Assembly: GCA_936911875.1 (NCBI GenBank) | Contig: CAKZGB010000007.1 | Location: forward strand, 190,928-254,927 | Length of the DNA stretch: 64,000 nt | DNA from: an uncultured Lysobacteraceae bacterium | GTDB lineage: Bacteria; Pseudomonadota; Gammaproteobacteria; Xanthomonadales; Xanthomonadaceae | Direction: 5' to 3' | Part shown: one piece after another, positions 42,457-53,100 of the stretch | How the letters are laid out: every line of letters starts with the position of its first letter | Position numbering within the stretch: the first letter of the stretch is position 1 | Translations under genes and position numbers: made by a program | The notes under the pieces: generated by a model | What the model was told of the DNA's origin: nothing | The model's database searches: none | What the model saw: only the letters and a program-made list of their open reading frames with translations

Positions 42457-43056
42457 ATGAAACCCATTCCAATGAATTCGATCTACTGCAAATCCTCCCG
42501 CCAGCCTGCTATCCGTAAGATCGGATTTATCGTGTTGAGCGGACTTGCCGTCCTGATGGCAGGCTGTAACCGCGACAAGGCCGAGTCTGGACTTTCGAAC
42601 ACGAAGTTCTCGGAAATCGTTGAAGCGCAGGACATCAAGGTGGTGTCTCCGAGCTCAAAGGAACTGGCGGCGTTGAAGCTGGATTACGTGACGTTCTCTA
42701 AGCAGGGCACGACCGGCATTTCGATTACCCCACTACCGCCGTCATTCGCCAAGCCGATTCGCCTGAAGCTATCCGCGAATCCGAATGGATACGATTTAAC
42801 CTCAGCCAGTGAGAAGTGCGCAGCCAAGTTCCAATTGGATGTCGGTGGCGATGAAGGTGCATTCACGCTTAATCCAGCTGCCAATGAGAAGAAGCATTTG
42901 ACAGCGGCGACCGACCGGGAAGTGTCGATCATCATTGGTGACAAGGCAACGCCGAACTATTTCTGTTCGCTGTACGTCACGCCAACTGCTGCCGGCGACG
43001 CAAGCTCTGCGACGGCTCCGGATTCCCAAGCTGAAGAGTCGGGCAAGCCTAAATAA
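42457..43056 (+). CDS. Hypothetical lipoprotein in the O-antigen cluster
   Basis: About 199 residues. A lipoprotein signal peptide is visible (IRKIGFIVLSGLAVLMAGC); ATG 42457 or 42472 may start it. The mature part has one cysteine pair (EKCAAKFQLD and YFCSLYVTP) flanking a predicted beta-sandwich, and an Ala/Ser-rich tail. No domain recognised. It follows the GtrII-like gene by 48 bases, so it could be its partner. Confidence 0.65.
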   Translation: MKPIPMNSIYCKSSRQPAIRKIGFIVLSGLAVLMAGCNRDKAESGLSNTKFSEIVEAQDIKVVSPSSKELAALKLDYVTFSKQGTTGISITPLPPSFAKPIRLKLSANPNGYDLTSASEKCAAKFQLDVGGDEGAFTLNPAANEKKHLTAATDREVSIIIGDKATPNYFCSLYVTPTAAGDASSATAPDSQAEESGKPK

Positions 43057-43074
43057 CTTCCGATTTTCGGTCGA

Positions 43075-43455
43075 TTAGATCGAGCGACTGCGCATCAATA
43101 TCCGTGTTAACAGGAAATTGATTGGCAGCGTTGCTACAAGCGCGATGATTGGAATCCAGAAGTTCGGCACTCCGTAGCGCTGGCAGATGGTTACCACCAG
43201 CAATCCGCATACGTACACAACGACGTGAACCATCGGAAACAGTCCGAGGCGTTTCCACGACCAGGACGTCCGAAATACGAAATACGTATTTATTGCGAAA
43301 CTAGTGAAGAAGGTCGTGATGTACGCGATCGAATACGCAATTTGCGCAGAGATTCCTAACGCACTCAGTCCCCAGTAGCACATGAGGCTTAAGAGTGTAT
43401 TTGCACCGCCGCCGATCAAGAATCGAATCGCGGAGTAGTTCTTGAGCAGGCGCAT
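43075..43455 (-). CDS. GtrA-family flippase-like membrane protein
   Basis: 126 residues with four membrane helices. FLIGGGANTLLSLMCYWGL, the AYSIAYITTFFTSFAINTYFVF segment and the WSWKRLGLF turn define the GtrA family. GtrA is thought to flip undecaprenyl-phosphate-glucose to the periplasm for GtrII-type transferases. Last in a leftward run of aminotransferase, GtrB-like, WxcM-like and GtrA genes. Confidence 0.88.
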   Translation of the reverse strand: MRLLKNYSAIRFLIGGGANTLLSLMCYWGLSALGISAQIAYSIAYITTFFTSFAINTYFVFRTSWSWKRLGLFPMVHVVVYVCGLLVVTICQRYGVPNFWIPIIALVATLPINFLLTRILMRSRSI

Positions 43456-43471
43456 CGATCTCTAGCAGGTG

Positions 43472-44419
43472 TTACTGCGCTTGTTTCGCTGCGACTGCTT
43501 TCAGAAACTCGTCGTAGTCCCTGATGTACTCTGCCGAATCGTAAGGTTCAGACGCGAAGACGAGGAGTACCGCATCGTCCGTATAGCGGTACTGTGTGCC
43601 CCACGTCATTGGATGAATGTGCAACCCCATGTTTGGCTTGTCCAGTATGCATTCCTGGCGCGTAATGCCATTATCCACCATAACTTTGACAGATCCGCTT
43701 ACACAGATCAGAAATTGATGGCACGTACGATGGGCGTGCTCCCCTCGTGTTTCCTGAGACGGAACGTCGTAGACCAGGAAATACCTTTGCGGTTCAAACG
43801 GCAAATCCTCGGAAAAACTACCAACGGACAGTGATCCTCTGATGTCCTCGTAATTCGGTAACCAAATCAGCTGAGCGCCAGGCAATGCTTCCGGCGCGTT
43901 ATCCGCGCGGCTCTTCTTTCCTTTCACGCTGTCAGGTAAGGTCTGTTGCTCAAACTCATTTTCATAGCCAATAATTCTCGCGGGATTTCCAACGACAATG
44001 GCATGTGGCGGTACCGAACGCGTTACAACCGCACCCGCGCCCACCAGCGCACCCCGCCCAATGGTAATGCCAGGGAGAATCGTGGCGTTTGCCCCGATTG
44101 ATGCACCATCCTCCACGATAGTCCGGAGGAACTCTTCCGGGTAACGACGGCTCCGTGGGTGCATATCATTTGTGAATGTGGCGTTTGGGCCAATGAACAC
44201 GCTGTTGCCTAATCTCACTCCATCCCAAAGCTGAACTCCACATTTGATCGTCACGTCATCGCCAATCAGCACGTCATTCTCAATGAAAACACCATCGCAA
44301 ACGTTGCAGTTCGCGCCTAGTACAGCACCGGGAAGAATGTGCGCGTTCGCCCATATGCGCGTCCCTTCTCCAATTCGATCGCTTTCAACGATCGCCCGCT
44401 CATGTGCGAAATAGCTCAT
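43472..44419 (-). CDS. wxcM: WxcM-like bifunctional acetyltransferase / dTDP-sugar 3,4-ketoisomerase
   Basis: 315 residues with two domains. Residues 1-155 are a left-handed beta-helix acyltransferase (hexapeptide repeats such as IGEGTRIWANAHILPGAVLG, catalytic region TFTNDMHPRSRRYPEE). Residues 180-310 are a cupin of the FdtA type with GEHAHRTCHQFLICVSG, the ketoisomerase catalytic histidine pair. This exact fusion is WxcM of Xanthomonas. The two activities surround the aminotransferase step in making dTDP-3-acetamido-3,6-dideoxyhexose (Fuc3NAc or Qui3NAc type). Its start overlaps the GtrB-like stop by four bases. Confidence 0.88.
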   Translation of the reverse strand: MSYFAHERAIVESDRIGEGTRIWANAHILPGAVLGANCNVCDGVFIENDVLIGDDVTIKCGVQLWDGVRLGNSVFIGPNATFTNDMHPRSRRYPEEFLRTIVEDGASIGANATILPGITIGRGALVGAGAVVTRSVPPHAIVVGNPARIIGYENEFEQQTLPDSVKGKKSRADNAPEALPGAQLIWLPNYEDIRGSLSVGSFSEDLPFEPQRYFLVYDVPSQETRGEHAHRTCHQFLICVSGSVKVMVDNGITRQECILDKPNMGLHIHPMTWGTQYRYTDDAVLLVFASEPYDSAEYIRDYDEFLKAVAAKQAQ

Positions 44420-45384
44420 TCCTGATTGCCCTTGTTTTCATAGTTCTTGGTGAATTGAATGATGGACTGAGGCCGTTGCTTGGTATTCTCATATGCTCGC
44501 CATGCGTACATTCCGACAAATCCCAAGCCGAGCGAATTGAGTGCGCCAAAGGTCAGGATGGTCAGCATCGTGAGCGCATAACCTGGGACATGGATCGTCC
44601 CGGTAAACTTCCCGATGACGGTCACAAGTCCCAGGACCGTTGATACGATCAGCCCCAAAGCACCGACATGCATCAACAACCTGAGTGGCAGATCCGTGAA
44701 GGCAAAAATGCTGTCCAACATGTAAGTGAATTTCTTCCCGAACGTCCATCCGCTTCTGCCGATTTGGCGTTCAGCCCTGAAATAGGGAACCACTTTCCGA
44801 ACGCCACCAATCCAGAACAGTTGAGCAACCAAACTGGAATTGCGCTCATTCATCAGTAGGAGCCTATCGCGAGCACTAGCACTCAATCCAAAAACGTCGA
44901 CGCCGCCTTTGGGAATGTCGGAAACGATGAAACGACGATAGAATCCCCAGAAGATCCGCGAAAACAGACTGGAAACAACGCCGTCGGCGCGCCCTGTTCG
45001 GACTCCCACAACGACGTCTGCCCCATCGTTCTCCAGGGCATCAAGGAATTCAAGCATGATTTCCTTCGGTTCCTGCAAATCGGCAGCCATCACACCAATG
45101 CTGTTACCTGTCGCAATCCCGAGACCGGTGCGTATAGCCGCAAACGAGCCAAAGTTCCGCGTCAGCGAGACTAGCTTCGCATTGACACCGGAATCGGGAA
45201 GATTCTCCAGAAGTTCGGCGAGACTGCGATCAGGACTGCCGTCAACCACGAGGATTGCCTCTGAGCGACCATCAACTTGGTCCTGTATCCACCGCAGTGC
45301 TGAAAGTAGATTTGTGATCTCGCCTTCGTTCCCGTACACGGGAACAACAACGGAGAGTCGGCAGTCATTCAAAACTTGTTGCAT
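44416..45384 (-). CDS. GtrB/DPM1-like membrane glycosyltransferase (GT2)
   Basis: 322 residues. GT-A domain to about residue 230 with LSVVVPVYGNEGEI, VVDGSPDRS, the MAADLQEPKEIML metal site and GRSGWTFGKKFTYMLDSIFAFTD just before two C-terminal membrane helices. This layout is that of GtrB and related undecaprenyl-phosphate glycosyltransferases. Its product would be a substrate for GtrA flipping. It overlaps the aminotransferase gene by 16 bases and wxcM by 4. Confidence 0.87.
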   Translation of the reverse strand: MQQVLNDCRLSVVVPVYGNEGEITNLLSALRWIQDQVDGRSEAILVVDGSPDRSLAELLENLPDSGVNAKLVSLTRNFGSFAAIRTGLGIATGNSIGVMAADLQEPKEIMLEFLDALENDGADVVVGVRTGRADGVVSSLFSRIFWGFYRRFIVSDIPKGGVDVFGLSASARDRLLLMNERNSSLVAQLFWIGGVRKVVPYFRAERQIGRSGWTFGKKFTYMLDSIFAFTDLPLRLLMHVGALGLIVSTVLGLVTVIGKFTGTIHVPGYALTMLTILTFGALNSLGLGFVGMYAWRAYENTKQRPQSIIQFTKNYENKGNQE

Positions 45385-46472
45385 GCGTCAATTACTCGCG
45401 CGCATTCCTCGTTGGTCATTTCCGGAAAGCACGGAAGGGAAACGCTGACGCGACACAGTTCTTCCGTTGTTGTCAAATGAATTTCCCGGAACTCGTCACC
45501 AAAAATCGGTTGCTGATAGTCGGGCACCGGATAATGAATGTCAGTCTGAATTGATTGACCTGCCAGATGTTCCCGGAGTTCGTCACGATCCGTACATTGA
45601 ACGACGTACAGATGTGCGACGTAATCGTCACCGCCTACGGCGGGCACGGTAATCCGTGGGTTTCGAATTGAACTCGAGTACAAATTCGCAATTTCACGAC
45701 GTCGCTCGTTCCATCCATCCAAATGTGGCAGGAAGAAACTCAGAAACCGCGCTTGAAGTTCGTCCAGCCTTGAATTACGACCGCCATTCAATTCGTTGCG
45801 GTACTTCTGCGACCATCCGTATTGCCTCAAGCCTCGCAGCCGTTCCGCAATGGCGTGATTGTTGGTTGTGACTGCGCCACCATCGCCCACGGCACCCAGA
45901 TTCTTCGTTGGATAAAAGCTGAAGCTCGCCGCATCCCCGAAGCCACCTGCAAGCGTACCATCCGCGCTCTTCGCTCCATGGGCCTGTGCGCAGTCCTCGA
46001 GGAGGCGTATTCCGGATTTGGATGTGATTGGAAGGATTCGGTCCATGTCCGCTAACCGTCCATACAAATGTGTGACAATGCAGGCTTTCACGTCCCCGGA
46101 GCGAGTCTTCGCCTCGAGATCCCCCGGATCCATCGTGCCAACATCATTCACGTCGACGAATACGGGAACCGCGCCTATTGCTAGCACGGCTGTGGTTCCG
46201 TACATCGCGGCGTTCGCGCACAGCGCCACCTTGTCACCTTCCTGAACTCCGAGTGCCCTCAGTCCAAGCTCCAGAGCGTCCGTCCCATTGGCAACTCCGA
46301 CGCAATATCCAACTCCGCAATATTCAGCAAATTCGCGTTCAAAATTCGAGACACCTGGTCCAAGCACGTAATGCCCGCTACGAAGAACCTCCGCACCTAT
46401 GGCGGTGAGCTCATCGGCAAATTGCCCGACATGTCGTGTCAGGGAATTGAAGGGGACTACATTGGCTGCCAT
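45369..46472 (-). CDS. DegT/DnrJ/EryC1/StrS sugar aminotransferase (FdtB-like)
   Basis: 367 residues from ATG 46472 (GGGAG 6 bases upstream). PLP-dependent fold: GVANGTDALELGLRALGV, EDCAQAHGA with the PLP-contacting aspartate, and the lysine in SFSFYPTKNLGAVGDGGAV. HYPVPDYQQPIF is the conserved C-terminal loop. Next to WxcM it most likely aminates the 3-keto sugar to give the 3-amino-3,6-dideoxyhexose. Divergent from rmlB. Confidence 0.9.
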   Translation of the reverse strand: MAANVVPFNSLTRHVGQFADELTAIGAEVLRSGHYVLGPGVSNFEREFAEYCGVGYCVGVANGTDALELGLRALGVQEGDKVALCANAAMYGTTAVLAIGAVPVFVDVNDVGTMDPGDLEAKTRSGDVKACIVTHLYGRLADMDRILPITSKSGIRLLEDCAQAHGAKSADGTLAGGFGDAASFSFYPTKNLGAVGDGGAVTTNNHAIAERLRGLRQYGWSQKYRNELNGGRNSRLDELQARFLSFFLPHLDGWNERRREIANLYSSSIRNPRITVPAVGGDDYVAHLYVVQCTDRDELREHLAGQSIQTDIHYPVPDYQQPIFGDEFREIHLTTTEELCRVSVSLPCFPEMTNEECARVIDACNKF

Positions 46473-46649
46473 TGATGCTCCCAAACTATTTGCACTCAGA
46501 TACCTTTCAATTCTAAGGGAATTCATCCCTCATATGGGTCTGCTGACCCGTGGAGCTACCGATTGGCATCTCAACGTTCCTTGGAATTCGTTTATACTCC
46601 AACCGACACACAATCGTTTTGCACGAACTGAAACTTATATAGGAAATAT

Positions 46650-47705
46650 ATGGCAACTTGGCTCGTTACCGGTGGCGCCGGCTTCATTGGTGGGAACTTC
46701 GTTCTCAATGCAATTAAGAACGGTCACAAGGTTATTAATCTGGACGCGTTGACGTATGCCGGCAATCTGGACACTTTGAAGTCTGTTGAGGGCAACCCTA
46801 ACCACATCTTTGTCAAGGGTGACATCGGCGACGCTGAACTTGTTGCGGAACTGCTGACCACACATGCTCCGGATGCAGTGATTAACTTCGCAGCTGAGTC
46901 GCACGTTGACCGATCCATTGAAGGTCCTGCTGCCTTTGTTCAAACCAACGTCGTAGGCACATTCGTGCTGCTCGAGGCCGCACGTGCACATTGGAAGTCG
47001 TTGAGTGATGAGGCGAAATCCAACTTCCGGTTCCTTCATGTGTCCACTGATGAGGTGTTCGGTTCGCTGGGTAGCGAGGGTAAGTTCCAGGAAACCACGC
47101 CTTACGCGCCTAACTCTCCGTATTCAGCATCCAAAGCAGCGGCAGACCACCTTGTCCGTGCCTACTACCATACTTATGGACTTCCGGTACTGACGACGAA
47201 CTGCTCGAACAATTACGGACCTTACCAGTTTCCGGAGAAGCTGATTCCTCTGGTCATCTCGAAGGCATGGAAAGGCGAGAAACTTCCGGTTTATGGGGAT
47301 GGAAAGAACGTTCGTGACTGGCTTTTCGTTGAAGACCATTGCACTGCGATTGAAACCGTGCTCGAGTCAGGAAAAGTCGGCGAGACCTACAATGTCGGTG
47401 GCGACGCAGAGCGTGACAACCTTACGGTCGTGCGCACAATCTGTGAGCTCCTCGACGGCATTCAGCCACTGGAAAATGGACAGCCACGCACGTCGCTGAT
47501 TGAGTTTGTAACTGATCGTCCGGGTCATGACCGTCGGTATGCAATCAACTCCACGAAGCTGCAAACCGAGCTTGGTTGGAAGCCGTCGCTAGGGTTTGAA
47601 GAAGGAATTCGGCAGACGGTCAGTTGGTATTTGAATAACCGTGATTGGACCGAACGCGTTCTCGACGGAAGCTACCAGCTTGAACGAATCGGCGCGAACG
47701 CTTAA
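46650..47705 (+). CDS. rmlB: dTDP-glucose 4,6-dehydratase
   Basis: 351 residues. NAD site TGGAGFIGGNFV, HVSTDEVFGSLG, the YSASKAAADHLVRAY active-site motif and NCSNNYGPYQFPEKLIPLVI are diagnostic. It makes dTDP-4-keto-6-deoxyglucose, the shared precursor of rhamnose (RmlC, RmlD) and of the WxcM/aminotransferase branch. AGGAAA precedes ATG 46650; the 177-base divergent gap before it should hold the promoter. Confidence 0.96.
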   Translation: MATWLVTGGAGFIGGNFVLNAIKNGHKVINLDALTYAGNLDTLKSVEGNPNHIFVKGDIGDAELVAELLTTHAPDAVINFAAESHVDRSIEGPAAFVQTNVVGTFVLLEAARAHWKSLSDEAKSNFRFLHVSTDEVFGSLGSEGKFQETTPYAPNSPYSASKAAADHLVRAYYHTYGLPVLTTNCSNNYGPYQFPEKLIPLVISKAWKGEKLPVYGDGKNVRDWLFVEDHCTAIETVLESGKVGETYNVGGDAERDNLTVVRTICELLDGIQPLENGQPRTSLIEFVTDRPGHDRRYAINSTKLQTELGWKPSLGFEEGIRQTVSWYLNNRDWTERVLDGSYQLERIGANA

Positions 47706-47716
47706 AGGTTTTGCTC

Positions 47717-48604
47717 ATGGATCGTAAAGGTATCGTTCTTGCGGGTGGCTCCGGAACCAGGTTATACCCAATCACGAAGGGTATTTCCAAGCAGCTACTG
47801 CCTGTTTATGACAAGCCAATGGTGTATTACCCACTGAGCGTGCTGATGCTCGCAGGCATTCGCGACATCCTGATGATCAATACGCCTCATGAGCAGGAAT
47901 TGTTTCGAACTCTCCTGGGTGATGGTTCGCAATGGGGAATCAACATTGAGTACGTCGCGCAGCCAAGCCCGGATGGACTGGCGCAGGCTTTCATTCTGGG
48001 TGAAGAATTCCTCGGCGGCGCTCCATCCGCCCTGGTACTGGGCGACAATATTTTTCATGGCCCCGGACTATCATCCAAGCTTCAGGCGACGTCGGCGAAT
48101 GTCGATGAGGCTACGGTTTTCGGCTACTGGGTGGCTGACCCTGAGCGATACGGCATTGCAGAGTTTGACGCGAGCGGGAAAGTCGTCGGAATTGAGGAAA
48201 AGCCGGCAAATCCGAAGTCCAACTATGCGATAACAGGGTTGTACTTTTACGACGGCCGCGCGTCCGAGCTTGCACGATCGCTGAAACCTTCGAATCGCGG
48301 CGAGCTGGAGATCACCGACTTGAACCGTTTGTATCTCGACGAGGGCAAGCTGAATGTCGAACGGCTCGGACGGGGTTATGCATGGTTGGATACCGGCACG
48401 CATCAATCGCTGCTTGAGGCAGCCAACTACATTGAAACAGTTGAGACTCGCCAGGGGCTTCGCGTTGCTTGTCTTGAGGAGGTGGCGTGGCAGCAAGGCT
48501 GGATTTCCGATGACGATATGCTCGAGCTAGCAAAGCCCCTCCTTAAAAACGGCTACGGGCAATATTTGCGCAAATTAGTCGAGATAGGCAAAGCGGCCTT
48601 CTGA
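47717..48604 (+). CDS. rmlA: Glucose-1-phosphate thymidylyltransferase
   Basis: 295 residues starting at ATG 47717 with AAAGG 7 bases upstream. GIVLAGGSGTRLYPITKGISKQLLPVYDKPMVYYPLS is the nucleotidyltransferase signature, with further motifs YVAQPSPDGLAQAFILG and LGDNIFHG. First step of dTDP-sugar synthesis. 12 bases after rmlB. Confidence 0.96.
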   Translation: MDRKGIVLAGGSGTRLYPITKGISKQLLPVYDKPMVYYPLSVLMLAGIRDILMINTPHEQELFRTLLGDGSQWGINIEYVAQPSPDGLAQAFILGEEFLGGAPSALVLGDNIFHGPGLSSKLQATSANVDEATVFGYWVADPERYGIAEFDASGKVVGIEEKPANPKSNYAITGLYFYDGRASELARSLKPSNRGELEITDLNRLYLDEGKLNVERLGRGYAWLDTGTHQSLLEAANYIETVETRQGLRVACLEEVAWQQGWISDDDMLELAKPLLKNGYGQYLRKLVEIGKAAF

Positions 48605-48629
48605 AGGAATTGATTGGGCGAAGCTGAAG

Positions 48630-49190
48630 TTGAAAATTATTGAAACTCCTCTCAAGGACTGTAGAGTCATCGAACCCCGCGTATTCAATGATGAACGGGG
48701 ATGGTTCTTCGAGACGTTCAATTCTGATGAGTATTCTGCGGCAGGACTCGTCACGGAACTGAAGCAATTCAACGTCTCCTGGTCGCGTCGTAGCACGTTA
48801 CGTGGTCTGCATTTTCAGCATACAAACCCGCAAGGCAAACTGGTAACCGTTCTCGACGGCGAGATATGGGATGTTGCAGTTGACATCAGGAAGGGCTCTC
48901 CGCAATTTGGTGAGTTTTTTGCAGTGAACTTATCGTCTGGGAACCGCAGACAGCTATGGGTACCGCCGGGCTTCGCTCATGGCTTCGTCGTTCTCAGCGA
49001 GTTCGCGCTGGTATCTTATGGTTGTACGGAAACGTATCAGCCAGGCTTCGAGATGTCGCTCGCCTGGGATGACCCGGCGCTTGGAATAAACTGGCCAATT
49101 CGTGATGTGATACTTTCGTCCAAGGATCGTGATGCGATGCGGTTGACGGACATTCCGGTGCAACACCTTCTATCGTACGATCCCGAATAA
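48630..49190 (+). CDS. rmlC: dTDP-4-dehydrorhamnose 3,5-epimerase
   Basis: 186-residue cupin starting at TTG 48630. FNDERGWFFETFN, the catalytic histidine in LRGLHFQ, GEIWDVAVDIRKGSPQFG and VPPGFAHGFVVLSE match RmlC. Normal length for the family. Located between rmlA and rmlD. Confidence 0.95.
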   Translation: MKIIETPLKDCRVIEPRVFNDERGWFFETFNSDEYSAAGLVTELKQFNVSWSRRSTLRGLHFQHTNPQGKLVTVLDGEIWDVAVDIRKGSPQFGEFFAVNLSSGNRRQLWVPPGFAHGFVVLSEFALVSYGCTETYQPGFEMSLAWDDPALGINWPIRDVILSSKDRDAMRLTDIPVQHLLSYDPE

Positions 49191-49193
49191 TTC

Positions 49194-50114
49194 ATGACGC
49201 GTATTCTAGTATTAGGCGCGGAAGGTCAGATCGGTTCAGAAATTGTCCGAGCGTTGTCCACGGAAGACGCTTTCGAAGTCCTTCCGGCGACCCGCGATGG
49301 ACGTTTTTTCGGTGCCAGTTGCCTGGCAATTGATCTAGCAAGAATACATGAGCTGAATCGAGTACTCACTGGGATTCGACCAGACGTCATTGTCAATGCC
49401 GCCGCCTACACGCATGTGGACAACGCGGAACGGGAGCCGTCACTTGTTTACCAAGTGAATGGAGAGGCGCCGGGACAGTTGGCAAACTACTGCAGGGACG
49501 CGGGGAGTGCACTGGTTCACTTCTCAACCGATTATGTTTTCGATGGTCGCGCCCGCACACCCTATCAAACGGACTCGGTTACCAATCCCTTGAATGTGTA
49601 TGGTCGGAGTAAGTTGGCAGGGGAGCGTGAAATTGCCGCAACAGGCTGCAATTTTCTGATATTGCGAACGGCGTGGGTATATTCCCATTTCCGCCGAAAT
49701 TTTCTGACCACGATGCTGAATCTTGCACAAACCAGGGACGAAGTGGCTGTCGTTGACGATCAAATCGGTAGCCCAACGCCGGCTTTGTACGTCGCGACAG
49801 TTACAAAGAAACTTCTTACGGCGGGTATCAATGGTCAATCCATCGAGCAGGTGGTGACGAGCGGAGCAGAGAGCTGGGCAGGTTTCGCGGAAGCGATTTT
49901 TGACGAGCTCAAGCAACACAGATTGATAGTCTCGAAGCCAAGAGTGGAACGGATATCCTCGGAGGCATATAAGACAGCCGCCGTCAGGCCAGCATATTCC
50001 GTTCTGGATAATGGTGGTCTTCGAAAGCGGGACATTGAAGTCCCGCATTGGCGTGATGAGCTCGCAAACTTCTTCCGACAGCGAGCGCTGGAAATCGGTA
50101 CACAGCAAAAGTAG
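49194..50114 (+). CDS. rmlD: dTDP-4-dehydrorhamnose reductase
   Basis: 306-residue SDR. LVLGAEGQIGSEIVRAL (NADPH site), NAAAYTHVDNAEREPSLVYQVN, FSTDYVFDGRARTPY and the YGRSKLAGE active-site motif identify RmlD. It completes dTDP-L-rhamnose. It converges with the large multidomain glycosyltransferase gene with a 32-base gap. Confidence 0.94.
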   Translation: MTRILVLGAEGQIGSEIVRALSTEDAFEVLPATRDGRFFGASCLAIDLARIHELNRVLTGIRPDVIVNAAAYTHVDNAEREPSLVYQVNGEAPGQLANYCRDAGSALVHFSTDYVFDGRARTPYQTDSVTNPLNVYGRSKLAGEREIAATGCNFLILRTAWVYSHFRRNFLTTMLNLAQTRDEVAVVDDQIGSPTPALYVATVTKKLLTAGINGQSIEQVVTSGAESWAGFAEAIFDELKQHRLIVSKPRVERISSEAYKTAAVRPAYSVLDNGGLRKRDIEVPHWRDELANFFRQRALEIGTQQK

Positions 50115-50146
50115 CCGATACGGGCATGATCACTTGAAGTCGGCGA

Positions 50147-53100
50147 TCAGTCTTCGCTGTCGGGACGCGAGTGCCGTGCCAGAAGCCGGGCTGTCCAGCG
50201 TCCTATCTTGCCCGTGATTGAATTTGGTTTCGCTTTGTCCGCAACGTTAAGCGCAAATCGAACAGAAGCCCGATTCAGATGTGCCGCTTGTGCCGCGATG
50301 ATCGATTCAAGCTCATTGATATTGCGTTGATGTTCCAGCTTAGACTCATGGAAGTCCCGGACGATGGCAGTATTCGACTTGTTCGCTGCTTCGAGCTCGC
50401 GCTCCGACTCGGTGAGGTCTCTCTGCGTACTGTCCAAACGCGCGTTCAAATCTGCCAGTGATTGCGTCAATCGCTCATTTTGAATGCTAGCGTTCTGCTC
50501 GGAGGTGACGGCGTTGGTCAGCTTAGCCTCTGTGTCATAGATGCGTTCCAGCAGCGTTTGCTCCCATCGTCGCAGCTCATCCACCGAAGCCTGTCTTCGA
50601 TTATCGGATTCAACTAGCTGGCTTCTGAGCATCATGTTCTGATCATGCTCATGTTTGTAATTTCTCATCATCGCCTGCAGTCGATAGTTTTCAAATCGAG
50701 GCAGTCCGGACATGTTGTTCGCAATTCTCTGCATTGCCGGCCAAGTGCGATAGGTACGCGCCATAGATGCTTTCCTTACGCGGTACAAGCACGTTTCGGT
50801 CGGGATGACGGAAATTTCATACCCATTTGTCCGTAACTTGAGGAAGAGGGCAAGATCCTCCCACATCGACTTGTCCGACTCGTCCCACCCGTCTACCGAA
50901 CGAAGTGCAGAAACTCTATATCCGGAATTGGCATGCCCCAGGATATTGTCGATCTGCGAGGTAATAATTCCATCGCCGACCGGCCGATAGACATAACCAT
51001 TGAATCGCGCAACGTTGAAGTCGTCGCCATCATCGAACGCCATCAGGTATGGCACCGCCGCCGCCGAATTAGTATTGCGGCGAAGCGCTTCGGCAATTGA
51101 TTTCACGAAGTTCGGGAGTGGAATGTCATCCGAGTCAACATTAGCAATATACGGAGTTCGTGCCGCATTCAAAGCAGTGTTTCGGGCGCCAGCGAGACCT
51201 TTATTGACTGAGTGTGATATCAACCTATAGGGCAAGTCCATTCGACGTTCCAAAAATCGCGTGAGCTTTTTGGCGTATTGGCGTTCCGAGGCGTCGTTTA
51301 CGAAAATAACCTCGGCGGGGAGCTCCAGTTGACGTTCAATTCCAACGATTAGGTCCTCGATGTATTTCAGATCCGTATTGAACACCGGAACGATAATCGA
51401 AACCTCCGAGGTTTGCTGCACAACCGCTGCCTCGGCAACTTCCGCATCATGGGAAGCGTCAGTGACATCAGAAGCATGATTACCTTCATCCGCAAGTCCG
51501 TCCGCAGTTGTGCCAGCACCTGCGTCTCCCTGTTCCGAATACTGCTCTTGTAAGGGAGCAGGCGTGGATGTTACATCAGGCAGATCGTCGACATGACTTT
51601 CTGAGAAGTCGAATACACGCACACGGTCATTGATTCCCTGTTGCGTGTCCATCATCGACACGACGTAGGATTCCCTAACACGATGAAACGAACTTTGATC
51701 CAGGCTCAAGAGCGGAATGCACTTTGATGCAAGAGAATCCACCGTAGGCTCAGCAAGCAAGTCTTTCCTGAAGCCTTCCGAGAAAAGCTCCGGAACGCCA
51801 CCGGCATTCAACATCACCGGGATGCCACCTGCAAACGCGACATCCAGCAGCGCATAGGGGTGATTGTCGCCCCGATATGGCATGACGATAACGCTTCTTG
51901 TGCTCAGCTCAGCGATCTTATCCATCGCTGCACTCCGCCCCAGGGAAGAATATTCAACTAGCTCGAATTCCGAAGAAATTTTCGTCCACATTTCCTGCCA
52001 GTTCTCCGGCAAGGCACCGTGACCAATCACCACCACTTTCGTGAGCCCGGCTGCTTTTAGCTTCGCGACATTCTCCGAAACCATCTCCAGGAACAGGTCC
52101 ATACCCTTCATGGTTGTGCGCTTGCCGAAGAATACCAGTGTGTCGGGCTCGCTGGACTTCCGAACTGGCACGCGCGAAAAATTAAGTGGATAGCGGAGAA
52201 GTCGAACCCTTTCCTCCGGAATCTCAAAGCCCGAAACGGCGTACAGGAATCTCAGGAAGTGAGTTGGAAACACCACGAAATCCGAAAGCTCCACGGATCG
52301 CTTTTCCTTCTCGGCAAAGCCATTGTGAGAAAGCCCGAGCCAGGTGTGCGTGGCATTTTCGAGATAATGCGTCATGCCATGGCATTGAACGATGGTCTTG
52401 ATGTTCTGCGCGAGTAAGCCGACATTCTTCGCTTGAGCGATGCGTACACCGAGGCCTTGATAGTCCGGGTATTCCACATGCTTGATCTGTGGCATGAAGA
52501 ATAATGCTTGTTCAACAGAGCGCAATGCCAGATCTTCCGGCAGAAGGTGGATTGTGTTGCTGCTCGGAACGAGTAATGGACTAGGAAGAATCTCTAGCCT
52601 CCTCGCCTTCTTGAGCTCGGCGTCTGTGCAGTCCTTCTTCACTAGCAGGACGACCGCATCTTTGCCAAAATTCAATTTCTGCTCCATCACGAACGTACCA
52701 ATTCCACCGGTGACGTGAAATGGCGCATATTCCGCAGTAACCAGAAGGCGCGTCGCTTCCATCGATTCCGGCGGGAATCCCATGTTTCGCAGATGCGCAC
52801 GATAATGCGCTTTGGTGCAAGATAGGATCAACAGGGAACTTGAACACGACGTGTCAAATTCATTGCTGCGCGTGTGCAGGGATTCGTTGACTTTGAAGCC
52901 GCAAACTCGCAGGAAAGTAATCAACTCATCAATGGACCATTCCCTGACATGTGCATCATTGGGAGGGCTCGCAGACGGGTCCGGATATCCTTGTCGTCTT
53001 CGATCCGGTGACGACAGAACAAGGCGATTCCGTTCGTTCGCCATCAATTTACTGCGTAACCATGCGAGCAACGGGAGCGGATTAGTCAGATGTTCAATAA

